Shown here: one piece after another, positions 46,045 through 56,835 of the stretch
Numbering within the stretch: position 1 is the stretch's first letter
Layout: each line of letters begins with the position of its first letter
Assembly: GCA_017516465.1 (NCBI GenBank)
Contig: JAFXCR010000051.1
Location: forward strand, 1-64,000
Source of the DNA: Ruminococcus sp.
GTDB lineage: Bacteria > Bacillota > Clostridia > Oscillospirales > Ruminococcaceae
Direction of reading: 5' to 3'
Length of the DNA: 64,000 nucleotides
Program-made: the position numbers and the translations under genes
Notes under the pieces: generated by a model
The model's database searches: none
Told to the model about the DNA's origin: nothing
The model's input: the letters and a program-made list of their open reading frames with translations, nothing else

Positions 46045-47448
46045 TTATTCAGTTCCGGAGCCGGAAACAATCTTCGTGTCTGATTCAAGCTTTTTCATAG
46101 CCTTGAACTCATACGACGCCAGAATTATTGCAACAATTGCTGACAGAACATCAGCGATAGGACCGGTATACAAAATTCCGTTTATACCGAATATCGTAGG
46201 AAGAATAAGGAGAATCGGTACAAAGAAGATAATCTGTCTCGTCAGCGACATAAAAACTCCCTTGATTGGTTTTCCGATAGAAGTAAAGAAGGTAGAAGTA
46301 ATCGGCTGGAGACAGTTGATCCATGTGAAGAAAAGGAAGATACGGAAGAATTTGACGCCGAATTCAAAATAAGAATCACTACCTTTTCCGAAGAGCATAA
46401 GAATCTCTTTCGGAAAAATCTGGAACAGAATGAAAGATATTATGGATATTCCGCCGCCTGCTATAACAGCAAGACGGAAGGCTTCTCTGACGCGGCTGAA
46501 ATTTCTTGCACCGTAGTTGAAGCTTTGTATAGGCTGAGCTCCCTGAGCAAGACCGATTACGATAGCAAATACTATCATATTTACCTTCATGATAATACCT
46601 GCAACGGCAATAGGATCATCAGCCCCGTAGGAAGACTGGCTGCCGTAATGCTTGAGTGAATTGTTGAGAACAACCTGAACAATTCCGATTGCTATCTGAT
46701 TGAAGCATGAAGCCATTCCGATAGAGGAAACCCTTTTTACATGACATCTTTGCGGAATGAAGTGTTTTTTCTCAAGCTTTATGGTTTTGAATCTGAAAGC
46801 GTAGACGATAACAATCACAGCAGAGACAAACTGACCGATGACAGTTGCAGCAGCTGCACCAGCCATTCCCCAGTTGAATACAAGGACAAAAACAGCGTCA
46901 AGAACGATGTTTACCACTGCACCAACGATATTGAGCAGCATAGTTATCTGCGGACTTCCGTCAGCACGGATGAGATGTCCGCCGCCTGTTGAAATCAGAA
47001 GAAACGGGAATCCGATAGCTGTTACACGGACGTAATCCTGAGCGTATGGAAGAACCTTATCCGTTGATCCGAAAAGCCGGAGCATAGGCGTAAGAAATAT
47101 AAGTGTAACTGCCATAAGCAGAATACCGGAGATTGTAAGCATAGTCAGTGAGTTTCCTGCGTAATGTGCAGCTCGCTTTTTGTCGCCCATTCCGGTTGAA
47201 AGATTGAAGCATGATGCTCCTCCGATTCCGAAAAGCAGAGCAAGTGACATACATAATGTTGTTAGCGGAAACGCAATATTTGTAGCAGCATTTCCGAGAG
47301 GACCGATTTTTTGTCCGATAAACAGCTGATCAATCATATTGTAGAGTGCACCTACAAGCATACCGATAATACTTGGTATGCCAAATTTTATCATAAGCCT
47401 GCTAACAGGAGCCGCTGCCAGTGGATTTACTTCTTTTGTTTTTTCCAT
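46045..47448 (-). CDS. MATE family efflux transporter
   Basis: 467 aa with about 12 hydrophobic segments in two six-helix bundles. The N-terminal IKFGIPSIIGMLVGALYNMIDQ and GIGGASCFNLSTGMGDKK match the MatE fold in the first half, and GLAQGAQPIQSFNYGARNF in the second. These proteins export drugs or metabolites using Na+ or H+. The substrate is unknown. It is transcribed divergently from the Rnf operon from a near-consensus promoter. A decayed repeat copy lies just past its stop. Confidence 0.9.
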   Translation of the reverse strand: MEKTKEVNPLAAAPVSRLMIKFGIPSIIGMLVGALYNMIDQLFIGQKIGPLGNAATNIAFPLTTLCMSLALLFGIGGASCFNLSTGMGDKKRAAHYAGNSLTMLTISGILLMAVTLIFLTPMLRLFGSTDKVLPYAQDYVRVTAIGFPFLLISTGGGHLIRADGSPQITMLLNIVGAVVNIVLDAVFVLVFNWGMAGAAAATVIGQFVSAVIVIVYAFRFKTIKLEKKHFIPQRCHVKRVSSIGMASCFNQIAIGIVQVVLNNSLKHYGSQSSYGADDPIAVAGIIMKVNMIVFAIVIGLAQGAQPIQSFNYGARNFSRVREAFRLAVIAGGGISIISFILFQIFPKEILMLFGKGSDSYFEFGVKFFRIFLFFTWINCLQPITSTFFTSIGKPIKGVFMSLTRQIIFFVPILLILPTIFGINGILYTGPIADVLSAIVAIILASYEFKAMKKLESDTKIVSGSGTE

Positions 47449-47478
47449 TATAAACCTTCTTTACACATTAATATACTT

Positions 47479-47508
47479 ATTATAGCACTTAGAAATTTAA
47501 TTTGTCAA
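47479..47508 (-). promoter_or_regulatory. Promoter of the MATE gene
   Basis: Minus strand TTGACA (47503-47508), 18-bp spacer, TATAAT (47479-47484). Confidence 0.75.
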
Positions 47509-47546
47509 ATGAAAGTGTTTTTTTCTAATAAATACAAAAAATGATC

Positions 47547-47575
47547 TTGAAAAAGTTTGCGGAATATAGTATAAT
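47547..47575 (+). promoter_or_regulatory. Promoter of the rnf operon
   Basis: TTGAAA 47547-47552, 17-bp spacer, TATAAT 47570-47575, 38 bp before rnfC. Confidence 0.8.
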
Positions 47576-47613
47576 TATATAATATGACACGCTTTATTAT
47601 AAAGGAGAATGTT

Positions 47614-48891
47614 ATGAGTAAATTGAACGGATTAAAGCTTTATCATCGTAAAAATACGAATAACAGCATTACAGAAGAATTCATACTTCCTGCTAAGGTG
47701 AAAATCCCGATGTCCATGACAATGGGAACACCGTGTCAGCCACTTGTAAAGGTTGGAGACACTGTAAAAGTCGGGCAGAAAATCGGTGATTCTGAAGCTC
47801 CGTTCAGTGTACCTGTTCATTCCTCTGTTTCCGGAACGGTTACTGCTCTGAGTGATTACATAACTGCTTCGGGAACAGTATGCAAGGCAGTTGAAATTGA
47901 AACAGACGGAAAGCAGACTGTTTCTGAGGATGTTAAGCCTCCTGTTGTTACTGACAGGGAAAGCTTTGTAAAAGCAGTCAGGGAGAGTGGAGCCTGCGGT
48001 CTTGGCGGTGCCGGATTCCCCACACATATCAAACTGAATCCTAAAACACCAGTTGAAATTCTTGTTGTAAATGCTGCGGAATGCGAGCCGTACATTACAG
48101 CAGACTACCGTGAAATGATCGAAAATGCGGAGGATATTATCGGTGGAATAAAGCTTGTACAGTCTCAGCTCGGAATAAAAAATATCAAGCTTGCAATTGA
48201 GGCAAATAAGCCGGAAGCCATAAAGAACTTTAAAAAAATTGCTGAAAACGATGATTCCATTGATATCGTAACTTTACCGTCAAGTTATCCGCAGGGTGCA
48301 GAAAAAGTTATAATCTACAATTCTACCGGAAGAATTGTCAGGGAAGGACAGATTCCTTCCGATATAGGTGTAATTGTCATGAACGTATCTACGGTTTCGT
48401 TCTTGTATCGCTATATGCAGGATGGAATGCCTCTCATAAAAAGAAGAATGACCATAGATGGAAATGCTGTTGCATATCCGAAAAATATCAGAGCTGTTAT
48501 CGGAACTTCATTCCGTGAGATACTTGAATATTGCGGTACAGATATGGACTCTGTAAAGAAAATAATAGCCGGAGGTCCCATGATGGGTATGAGTATCCCT
48601 GATGCAGATATGCCAGTAATAAAGACATCAAATGCTCTGCTTGCCTTTGACCGATACGATCAGAAGAAAACAAGTGCCTGTATCCGCTGTGGACGCTGTA
48701 TAAAAGTCTGTCCCATCGGACTTATGCCTGCTGAAATTGAAAAATCATTCAAGATAAAAAATATTGATGAGCTGAAGGAATTGAAGGTAATGTTGTGCAT
48801 GAACTGCGGAAGCTGTACCTATATATGTCCTGCAAACCGTAAGCTTGCAGAGACTAATCAGCTTGCAAAAACGCTCATTCCAAGAAATTAA
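47614..48891 (+). CDS. rnfC: RnfC, NADH-binding Fe-S subunit of Rnf
   Basis: 425 aa from the ATG at 47614, with AAAGGAG upstream. The Rossmann/Nqo1-like segment GACGLGGAGFPTHIKLNP (~127-144) binds FMN/NADH, and two [4Fe-4S] motifs CIRCGRCIKVCP and CMNCGSCTYICP lie near the C-terminus. It is the peripheral subunit that exchanges electrons with NAD+. It opens the complete operon rnfCDGEAB. Confidence 0.95.
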   Translation: MSKLNGLKLYHRKNTNNSITEEFILPAKVKIPMSMTMGTPCQPLVKVGDTVKVGQKIGDSEAPFSVPVHSSVSGTVTALSDYITASGTVCKAVEIETDGKQTVSEDVKPPVVTDRESFVKAVRESGACGLGGAGFPTHIKLNPKTPVEILVVNAAECEPYITADYREMIENAEDIIGGIKLVQSQLGIKNIKLAIEANKPEAIKNFKKIAENDDSIDIVTLPSSYPQGAEKVIIYNSTGRIVREGQIPSDIGVIVMNVSTVSFLYRYMQDGMPLIKRRMTIDGNAVAYPKNIRAVIGTSFREILEYCGTDMDSVKKIIAGGPMMGMSIPDADMPVIKTSNALLAFDRYDQKKTSACIRCGRCIKVCPIGLMPAEIEKSFKIKNIDELKELKVMLCMNCGSCTYICPANRKLAETNQLAKTLIPRN

Positions 48892-48903
48892 GGAGGATAC
48901 ACA

Positions 48904-49842
48904 ATGAAAAAGCTTATTGTTTCGCCGTCACCGCACGACGAAAATTATATGAAAACCTCCGGTATTATGCTCAATGTAATTATAGCACTTATTCCGGCAT
49001 TGTGTATCGGTTGTTATATTTTTGGCTGGAGGGTAATTACTCTGACCGCTGTATGTATTTCAAGCTGCATGATATTCGAGTACCTCAGCAGACGCCTGAT
49101 GAAACGAAGCAATACTATCACTGATTTGTCGGCGGTTGTTACCGGAGTGCTGCTTGCAATGAATCTTCCCGTCACTCTGCCGTACTGGATGGCTGTCATA
49201 GGATGTTTTGTTGCAATTGTTATAGTAAAACAGCTTTTCGGTGGTCTGGGACAGAATTTCGCCAATCCTGCGATAACAGCAAGAATTGTGCTTATGGTAT
49301 CATTTCCGTCAGCAATGACTCACTGGATCAAGCCTGTCTCCTATGAATATGATGCTGTTTCCTCTGCAACTCCGCTTGCAATGGGAAAGGATGCAGAGCT
49401 TCCGTCATATATTGATCTTCTTCTCGGAAACGTTGGCGGATGTCTCGGTGAGACCTGCACTCTTGCACTTCTTGCAGGCGGACTTTATCTTGCTGCGAGA
49501 AAAATAATATCACTTGCCTCACCTGTTGCATTTATCGGAAGCCTTGCTGTGCTTATGGCAATTGCAGGAGAAGATCCACTTTATCATATTCTTGCCGGCG
49601 GTGTGTTCCTCGGAGCTTTTTTCATGGCAACTGATTACGCAACAACACCGATCACCTTCAAAGGAAAAATAATATTTGGTCTTGGATGCGGAACTATTAC
49701 TTTTGTAATCCGTCATTTTGGCTCGTATCCCGAAGGTGTATCCTTCGCCATTCTTCTCATGAATATACTCACTCCGTATATTGATCAGATGACACGCACA
49801 AAAGTTTTCGGAGCAAAGGGGGCTGAAAAGAGTGAAGGGTAA
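48904..49842 (+). CDS. rnfD: RnfD, membrane subunit with covalent FMN
   Basis: 312 aa with about eight to nine hydrophobic segments. The flavin attachment site is visible as SSATPLAMG (Thr of SATP, residue ~157). FGGLGQNFANPAITARI and GGVFLGAFFMATDYATTP are conserved. GGAGG lies upstream, 12 bp after rnfC. It is part of the ion-translocating membrane core. Confidence 0.95.
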   Translation: MKKLIVSPSPHDENYMKTSGIMLNVIIALIPALCIGCYIFGWRVITLTAVCISSCMIFEYLSRRLMKRSNTITDLSAVVTGVLLAMNLPVTLPYWMAVIGCFVAIVIVKQLFGGLGQNFANPAITARIVLMVSFPSAMTHWIKPVSYEYDAVSSATPLAMGKDAELPSYIDLLLGNVGGCLGETCTLALLAGGLYLAARKIISLASPVAFIGSLAVLMAIAGEDPLYHILAGGVFLGAFFMATDYATTPITFKGKIIFGLGCGTITFVIRHFGSYPEGVSFAILLMNILTPYIDQMTRTKVFGAKGAEKSEG

Positions 49843-50362
49843 TATAACGCCTACCATAGTTCTAACGATTATATGTACTGCGGCGGCACTTCTGCTTGTA
49901 CTTGCCTACGAACTGACAAAGGACAGGATATCAGAGCAGAGAGAGCTTAAATTCAACGAAAGCGTGGAATCTCTTTTCGGCGAATGCAAAACAACTATCA
50001 TTGATGATAATTTCGGTTATGATGAGATACAGAAAATCGCTGTCACATCTGACGGAAAAACATTCATTCAGGTTATCGCTGACGGTTACTCAAAGGACGG
50101 AATTAATATCCTTGTTGGAATTGATGAAAATGGTATTCTATCTGGAATTTCGTTTATATCGCTGGCAGAAACTCCCGGTCTTGGTACAAAAATAAGAGAT
50201 GAATCTTCATTTATTGATAAAAATTTTATCGGAATCACGGAAGCTCCGGACAATATTGATTCCATAAGCGGAGCCACATTCTCATCAAAGGGAATGAAGA
50301 ATGCCGTTGAAATTGCAATGAACGCATACAACAATAACAAGGAGGCGATTCTCGGTGGCTGA
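49832..50362 (+). CDS. rnfG: RnfG, FMN-binding subunit
   Basis: 176 aa starting at GTG 49832, overlapping rnfD by 11 bp. One N-terminal membrane segment precedes an extracytoplasmic domain, with the flavinylation motif SGATFSSKG near residue 147 (Thr modified by FMN). AETPGLGTKIRD is the preceding conserved loop. It relays electrons on the outer side of the membrane. Confidence 0.94.
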   Translation: MKGNITPTIVLTIICTAAALLLVLAYELTKDRISEQRELKFNESVESLFGECKTTIIDDNFGYDEIQKIAVTSDGKTFIQVIADGYSKDGINILVGIDENGILSGISFISLAETPGLGTKIRDESSFIDKNFIGITEAPDNIDSISGATFSSKGMKNAVEIAMNAYNNNKEAILGG

Positions 50363-51032
50363 AAAGAAATCTCTTTTAAGTGAAATAACAAAAGGTCTTA
50401 TTAAAGAAAATCCCACTCTTGTCATGCTTCTTGGAATGTGTCCGACACTTGCTGTAACAACTCAGGCAAAGAACGGAATCGGCATGGGACTGGCAACAAC
50501 TTTTGTACTTTTAGGCTCGAATATTGTAATCTCAGCCCTGAGAAGGATCATTCCCGATAAAGTGAGAATACCTGCATTTATCGTAATTATCGCAAGCTTT
50601 GTAACGTTTGTAGGATTCATTCTTGAAGGATTTGTTCCTGATCTTTACGATAGCCTCGGAATATATCTGACGCTTATCACCGTGAACTGCATTATTTTCG
50701 GACGTGCAGAAATGTTCGCCAGCAAGAACGGCATTGCTGCGTCAGCATGTGACGCAATCGGTATGGGACTGGGTTTCACACTTGCACTGTTTCTGATGGG
50801 ATCAGTCCGTGAAATTATCGGAGCTGGTCAGTGGATGGGAATGAATATCCCTGTGCTACACGAAAATCCGATGCTGCTGTTTATTATGCCTGCCGGAGGA
50901 TTTTTCACTCTTGGTGTGATAATTGCCGCTGTAAATAAGATAGCGGATAAGAAGCCTCCGCAGGAACTTGGATGTCATGGATGTCCTAATGCAAGTGCTT
51001 GTGCTCAGGCTGGAAAAGGAGGCTGTGAATAA
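50355..51032 (+). CDS. rnfE: RnfE, membrane subunit with Cys-rich tail
   Basis: 225 aa starting at GTG 50355 and overlapping rnfG by 8 bp. Six hydrophobic segments carry the RnfE/NqrD signatures LLGMCPTLAVTT and TLITVNCIIFGRAEMFASKNG. After the last helix there is a short tail ELGCHGCPNASACAQ with five cysteines in all, longer than the core fold needs; a metal or cluster site is possible but unproven. Confidence 0.94.
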   Translation: MAEKKSLLSEITKGLIKENPTLVMLLGMCPTLAVTTQAKNGIGMGLATTFVLLGSNIVISALRRIIPDKVRIPAFIVIIASFVTFVGFILEGFVPDLYDSLGIYLTLITVNCIIFGRAEMFASKNGIAASACDAIGMGLGFTLALFLMGSVREIIGAGQWMGMNIPVLHENPMLLFIMPAGGFFTLGVIIAAVNKIADKKPPQELGCHGCPNASACAQAGKGGCE

Positions 51033-51610
51033 TGAAGGATTTATTTGTAATTCTCCTTGCAGCGATGCTTACTGATAACTTTGTTCTGTCAAAGTTTATG
51101 GGAATCTGTCCTTTTCTGGGAGTTTCAAAGAAGCTTGACAGTGCAACAGGAATGGGTATTGCCGTAACATTTGTAATGATATGTGCAACAGCAGTTACAT
51201 ATCCGATTCATCACGGAATACTTGTCCCTAACGGACTCGAATACTTCGATACAGTTGTATTCATCCTTGTAATTGCTCTGTTTGTTCAGCTTGTTGAGAC
51301 GATGCTGAAAAAGTGTATACCGTCTTTGTACAGCTCACTTGGCGTATATCTTCCGCTGATTACAACGAACTGTGCAGTTCTTGGTGTTACAGTACTGAAT
51401 ATTGATAACAATTACAGCTTTATACAGGCTATTGTTAATTCTGTCGGTGCCGGACTCGGATTCATGCTTGCATTGGTAATATTCTCCGGAGTCCGTAAAA
51501 AGATGGAGTATGCTGATATTCCCAAAGCCTTCAAGGGGGTTCCGGCAACTCTGATTGCCGCTTCTATTGTATCGGTAAGCTTCATGGGTTTTTCCGGATT
51601 GTTCAGCTAA
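51032..51610 (+). CDS. rnfA: RnfA, membrane subunit
   Basis: 192 aa, six hydrophobic segments. DNFVLSKFMGICPFLGVSKKL and LITTNCAVLGV are diagnostic for RnfA/NqrE, which is a mirror of RnfE around an intramembrane [2Fe-2S] site built from the two NCxxxG/CPxLG cysteines. The ATG overlaps the rnfE stop by one base. Confidence 0.95.
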   Translation: MKDLFVILLAAMLTDNFVLSKFMGICPFLGVSKKLDSATGMGIAVTFVMICATAVTYPIHHGILVPNGLEYFDTVVFILVIALFVQLVETMLKKCIPSLYSSLGVYLPLITTNCAVLGVTVLNIDNNYSFIQAIVNSVGAGLGFMLALVIFSGVRKKMEYADIPKAFKGVPATLIAASIVSVSFMGFSGLFS

Positions 51611-51622
51611 GGAGGAAAGTGT

Positions 51623-52414
51623 ATGACTTATATAATTCCTGCACTTATTGTGGGAATCTGCGGGGCAATGGCAGGAATCCTGCTGACAGCCGCCGCAAAG
51701 ATTTTCTATGTTGAAACCGACGAACGGATAGAGAAAATCGGTGAGTCTCTTCCGCAGGCAAACTGCGGTGCCTGTGGCTATGCCGGATGTGCAGATTATG
51801 CTGCCGCTATTGTGAATAACGGAGTTCCTGCGAATCTCTGCCGACCGGGTGGAAGCGATACTGCTGCAAGTATTGCCGCAATTCTTGGAACATCTGCTAA
51901 GTATGTTGTTCCCATGACGGCTGTTGTTCACTGTAATGGTGACTGTAATGCAACACAAACCGCTTTCAGCTTTGATGGAGTTCAGTCGTGTGCGGCGGTC
52001 AAACGTTTTTACGGTGGAAATGGTTTGTGCAGGTATGGGTGCATGGGTCTTGGCGACTGTGCAAATGTCTGCGATAGCAACGCAATAAAACTAAAAAATG
52101 GTATTGCAAAGGTGATTCCATCTCTTTGCAAAGCTTGTGGTCTGTGTGTATCGGTATGTCCGAATCAGCTTATTTCAATCAGACCTCTTGCTAAGCATAT
52201 TGATTTTCTGTGTTCTTCCGCTGCAAATGGCAAGGAAACCAAGCTCAACTGCAAAAACGGATGTTTAGGCTGCAAATTGTGCGAAAGGAAATGTCCAGAG
52301 GGAGCTGTAAAGGTCGAAAATTTCCATGCTGTCATTGATTATGATAAATGTATCGCCTGCGGAACTTGTATTGATGCTTGTCCTGTAAAGGTAATTCACA
52401 GCTGTAAAAAGTAA
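51623..52414 (+). CDS. rnfB: RnfB, ferredoxin-like Fe-S subunit
   Basis: 263 aa. An N-terminal membrane anchor (1-25) is followed by the Fe-S domain ANCGACGYAGCADYAAA, an additional cluster region CAAVKRFYGGNGLCRYGCMGLGDC in parts, and ferredoxin motifs CKACGLCVSVCP, CLGCKLCERKCP and CIACGTCIDACP. It receives electrons from reduced ferredoxin. It is the last gene of rnfCDGEAB, followed by a terminator. Confidence 0.95.
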   Translation: MTYIIPALIVGICGAMAGILLTAAAKIFYVETDERIEKIGESLPQANCGACGYAGCADYAAAIVNNGVPANLCRPGGSDTAASIAAILGTSAKYVVPMTAVVHCNGDCNATQTAFSFDGVQSCAAVKRFYGGNGLCRYGCMGLGDCANVCDSNAIKLKNGIAKVIPSLCKACGLCVSVCPNQLISIRPLAKHIDFLCSSAANGKETKLNCKNGCLGCKLCERKCPEGAVKVENFHAVIDYDKCIACGTCIDACPVKVIHSCKK

Positions 52415-52417
52415 TAA

Positions 52418-52456
52418 AACAACGGACGGCATTTCATTCCCGTCCGTTGTCTTATA
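52418..52456 (+). terminator. Terminator of the rnf operon
   Basis: Eleven-bp stem ACAACGGACGG / CCGTCCGTTGT (52419-52429, 52440-52450), then CTTATATT. It abuts the convergent mntP stop and may serve both. Confidence 0.75.
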
Positions 52457-53018
52457 TTACTCCAATACCTTCAAGAAGCATCTTAATTCCTATAAGTAAG
52501 AGGATTGCTCCTCCGGCTATTTCCGCCTTCTTTTCAAAGCAGCTTCCGGTTTTATTTCCTATAACTACTCCTGCAAATGATATTGCAAAGGTTATTACTG
52601 CTATCATGATTACCGAGAGTATAATATTCACCTTTTCCGCCGCAAAGACGATTCCAACGGCGAGTGCGTCGATACTCGTAGCCACTGAAAGCACTATGAG
52701 TTCTCCGAGTGCAAGCTTGTATTCCGTTTCTGTATCATTTTCTTCATCGTGAAACGCTTCCCATATCATCTTTCCGCCTATTATTCCAAGAAGTATGAAT
52801 GCTACCCAATGGCTGACAGAGTCGATATATCCAGAAAAACGGCTTCCCAGAAAATAGCCGGCAAGAGGCATTAATCCCTGAAAAACTCCGAAAAACAACG
52901 CAATGATAAGACCGCTTCTGACATTAAGCTTCTTCATGCTGAGTCCCTTGCAGACTGCAACAGAAAATGCATCCATTGCAAGTCCGACCGAAAGCAATAG
53001 CAATCCAATAATTCCCAT
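52452..53018 (-). CDS. mntP: MntP manganese exporter
   Basis: 188 aa with six membrane segments. The two family repeats GLAMDAFSVAVCKGL (~12-26) and VATSIDALAVGIVFA (~115-129) each carry the conserved Asp of the MntP/YebN export path. It removes excess Mn2+. GAGGTG precedes the ATG. No yybP-ykoY Mn riboswitch is visible in the 88 bp upstream. Confidence 0.92.
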   Translation of the reverse strand: MGIIGLLLLSVGLAMDAFSVAVCKGLSMKKLNVRSGLIIALFFGVFQGLMPLAGYFLGSRFSGYIDSVSHWVAFILLGIIGGKMIWEAFHDEENDTETEYKLALGELIVLSVATSIDALAVGIVFAAEKVNIILSVIMIAVITFAISFAGVVIGNKTGSCFEKKAEIAGGAILLLIGIKMLLEGIGVI

Positions 53019-53106
53019 ATCTTTGCACCTCGCTGAATTTATATTTCTTTTAAACTATATTCGGACAGGTGTTGAAATATTACATTCCCCCTGATGCCAA
53101 ATCATA

Positions 53107-53625
53107 TTAATAAAACTTGACAGTTACTTCATTAAACTTATCGCTATCTTTTGAGTATGGATATTTCAATATAACCGTATCTTCATCAAGCCACTCATAT
53201 TCTCCCTTTCCCTCAGAAAACGGATAATAACCTGTCTGCATATCTTTCAGAGAAGTCATATAATAAATATTCAGAAAACATCTTTTATAAATTGAAAATC
53301 CAGAATGAATTGGTCTGCGAAATTCCTTTACCATAACCGTATTTTCAGCATTTGGCGACTCAATCTTTGTTATATGTACATCAGAAATACCTCCGATTCT
53401 GAATGGAGCTATGCAGAATATACATCCATATATACATAACGGGACAATTAATAATTTCTTTTTCGTCTTGCAGATTAAAACAATCCAAACAAGCAGCGAG
53501 CATAAATATATAATCCAGAATATGTCATATGTGCCTATAAACAGTGCTATACCAAATACTCTCAAAATTACAGCTGCATTTAATAAAAAGAATACAGCAG
53601 AAAATATAATTTGTATGATTTTCAT
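53107..53625 (-). CDS. Small membrane protein of unknown function
   Basis: 172 aa from the ATG at 53625 (MKIIQIIFSAVFF), with GGAGGGGG seven nt upstream; the longer frame to 53739 overlaps yebC. Three hydrophobic segments (~3-22, ~28-48, ~55-72) are followed by an extracytoplasmic ~100-residue domain (GISDVHITKIESPNAEN, then EYEWLDEDTVILKYPY), which resembles the DUF5412-like small-protein domain in layout. The family is not secure. It is a single gene between the yebC terminator and mntP. Confidence 0.65.
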   Translation of the reverse strand: MKIIQIIFSAVFFLLNAAVILRVFGIALFIGTYDIFWIIYLCSLLVWIVLICKTKKKLLIVPLCIYGCIFCIAPFRIGGISDVHITKIESPNAENTVMVKEFRRPIHSGFSIYKRCFLNIYYMTSLKDMQTGYYPFSEGKGEYEWLDEDTVILKYPYSKDSDKFNEVTVKFY

Positions 53626-53643
53626 TATCTCCCCCTCCAAAAA

Positions 53644-53668
53644 GGACAGCCCGAAAGCTGTCCATTTG
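53644..53668 (-). terminator. Terminator of yebC
   Basis: Stem GGACAGC / GCTGTCC (53644-53650 with 53657-53663) with a CCGAAA loop; on the minus strand CCTTTTTTGG follows. Confidence 0.75.
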
Positions 53669-53671
53669 TCA

Positions 53672-54403
53672 TTATTCTTCAGGCATCTCCCAGTTGTGAT
53701 ATACGTTCTGAACGTCGTCGTTATCTTCAAGATGCTCAAGGAGAAGATTCATCTTCTTGATGTGCTCCTCGTCTGTAAGAGCTGTATAATTTGAAGGAAC
53801 CTGCTCTGCCTCAGCAGAAATAACTGTATATCCCTTCGCAGTAAGAGCTTCGCTTACGGCGTGAACATTCTCGGGTGCACACTCGATCTCAACGGTTTCC
53901 TCGCTGATATCGAAATCATCACCGCCGCACTCAAATACATCTTCCATTACAGTGTCCTCATCAAGACCTGTATTCTCTAAAACAACGATTCCCTTTGTGC
54001 TGAACATGAATGAAACGCATCCGATAGTTCCGAGATTTCCTCCGAATTTATCGAAATAGTGACGAACTTCACCAGCAGTTCTGTTTCTGTTATCTGTAAG
54101 ACACTCAACGATTACAGCAACACCGTTGGGACCATATCCCTCATATACGATATTTTCGTAGTTGTTCTTATCCTCACCGCCGGCAGCCTTCTTGATAACA
54201 CGCTCGATGTTATCGTTAGGTACGTTGTTAGCCTTTGCCTTTGCAATAAGGTCACGAAGCTTGCTGTTATTGTTGGGATCAGGACCGCCCTCACGAACTA
54301 CAACAGTGATCTCACGGCCGATCTTTGTGAAGATCTTTCCCTTAGCAGCATCCGTTGCTTCCTTTTTACGCTTTATATTATTCCATTTTGAATGACCTGA
54401 CAT
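53672..54403 (-). CDS. YebC/PmpR family regulator (TACO1-like)
   Basis: 243 aa. The N-terminal signature MSGHSKWNNIKRKKEATDA, then IAKAKANNVPNDNIERVIKKA and YGPNGVAVIVECLTDNRNRT in sequence, are diagnostic. Members act as transcriptional regulators or help ribosomes through proline-rich stretches. ATG preceded by GGAG-like AGGAGTG. Single gene, 26 bp after mrnC. Confidence 0.94.
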   Translation of the reverse strand: MSGHSKWNNIKRKKEATDAAKGKIFTKIGREITVVVREGGPDPNNNSKLRDLIAKAKANNVPNDNIERVIKKAAGGEDKNNYENIVYEGYGPNGVAVIVECLTDNRNRTAGEVRHYFDKFGGNLGTIGCVSFMFSTKGIVVLENTGLDEDTVMEDVFECGGDDFDISEETVEIECAPENVHAVSEALTAKGYTVISAEAEQVPSNYTALTDEEHIKKMNLLLEHLEDNDDVQNVYHNWEMPEE

Positions 54404-54428
54404 AATTTTTTTACACTCCTATCCCGAT

Positions 54429-54881
54429 TTATCTGAGAACTTCCGCACTTTCTGCCGAAGTATTATAATCTTTATTACATGAAGCATTGTATGCGTTGAT
54501 TATCATATCAAACAGCTCACGGATACGATCATTTTGTCCGGTAAGAAAGAGATATCCGAAAAGGCACTCTACCGCCGTAGCTCTGCGGTACTGCACAGCA
54601 TCGGCGTGTTTTGGAACAGTATTTCCCGTAGCATTTCTTCCTCTTTTCAGAATAGCAAGCTCATGTTCAGTTAATTTCTCACAAACCGTATCATAAGCCA
54701 CCGACTGAAATTCCGCACATACAAGACGAACCTTAGCTGAATGAAGCTTCGCAACAGGCATATTCGCCTGACGCAGAAGGTATTCCCTTGCAAGCGTATC
54801 ATATACGCTATCTCCAAGAAATGCAAGACTCAGCGGACTGTACGCATTCGCTTCACGTTCTGATAAAAATTCCTTATTCAT
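54429..54881 (-). CDS. mrnC: Mini-ribonuclease III
   Basis: 150 aa from the ATG at 54881, one base after the obg stop; the longer frame lies inside obg. It is an RNase III catalytic domain without the dsRNA-binding domain: SPLSLAFLGDSVYDTLAREYLL (residues ~14-35, in parts) has the acidic metal residues, and RATAVECLFGYLFL is the second catalytic helix. It matures 23S rRNA in Firmicutes. It is coupled to obg. Confidence 0.92.
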   Translation of the reverse strand: MNKEFLSEREANAYSPLSLAFLGDSVYDTLAREYLLRQANMPVAKLHSAKVRLVCAEFQSVAYDTVCEKLTEHELAILKRGRNATGNTVPKHADAVQYRRATAVECLFGYLFLTGQNDRIRELFDMIINAYNASCNKDYNTSAESAEVLR

Positions 54882-54882
54882 A

Positions 54883-56226
<1,344 letters not shown>

Positions 56227-56236
56227 CTAAAAATGA

Positions 56237-56515
56237 TTACTGCTCGTAAACAGAAACCTTCTTACGATCGCGGCCTAAACGCTCAAATCTAACCTTACCG
56301 CTTACTGTTGCGAATAATGTATCATCTGAACCAATGCCTACGCCCTCGCCGGGATGGATATGTGTACCTCTCTGACGAACAAGGATGTTTCCTGCCTTAA
56401 CGAACTGTCCATCTGCTCTCTTAACGCCAAGTCTCTTGGACTCAGAGTCACGACCGTTCTTTGTAGAACCAACACCCTTCTTATGAGCGAAGAACTGCAT
56501 ACTGATCTTAAACAT
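56237..56515 (-). CDS. rpmA: Ribosomal protein L27 with Prp-cleaved N-terminus
   Basis: 92 aa. The first residues [21 protein letters not shown] show the Firmicutes-type N-terminal extension, cut by Prp after the FF to expose AHKKG, whose N-terminus reaches the peptidyl-transferase centre. [14 protein letters not shown] is the conserved core. It is 2 bp downstream of prp in the rplU-prp-rpmA operon. Confidence 0.97.
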   Translation of the reverse strand: MFKISMQFFAHKKGVGSTKNGRDSESKRLGVKRADGQFVKAGNILVRQRGTHIHPGEGVGIGSDDTLFATVSGKVRFERLGRDRKKVSVYEQ

Positions 56516-56517
56516 AC

Positions 56518-56835
56518 TTACACCTCCGAAATAGTGATTTTAATTGTTTTCGGGAATTCTTCAAGTACTGCTTCAAAATGCTGTTTCAAACGGTACAGTA
56601 TTCTTGACGCTGTATCATTCTGAATATTTGTGACACATTTTATCACATTATCTCCGATTTTTACATCAGGAGAACAGCCGAATTCATCAAGCAGATTAAC
56701 TGCAAGCTGAACTGCTGAAGAAACTGATGCACAGGCAACATCTTTGCCCCGTGAGGCAAGACCTGCATGACCATTCAGTCTGAAGCCGCTGAGTTTCCCA
56801 TTTTTTTCGTAAAATTCTGCACGGATCATGATCAA
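56518..56835 (-). CDS. prp: Prp, L27-processing cysteine protease
   Basis: 105 aa. The catalytic His (GHAG, residue 22) and Cys (DVACASVS, near 35) are present, with the G-x-D spacing of the YsxB/Prp family. It trims the L27 extension encoded by the next gene. The start overlaps rplU by 4 bp (ATGA). Confidence 0.93.
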   Translation of the reverse strand: MIMIRAEFYEKNGKLSGFRLNGHAGLASRGKDVACASVSSAVQLAVNLLDEFGCSPDVKIGDNVIKCVTNIQNDTASRILYRLKQHFEAVLEEFPKTIKITISEV

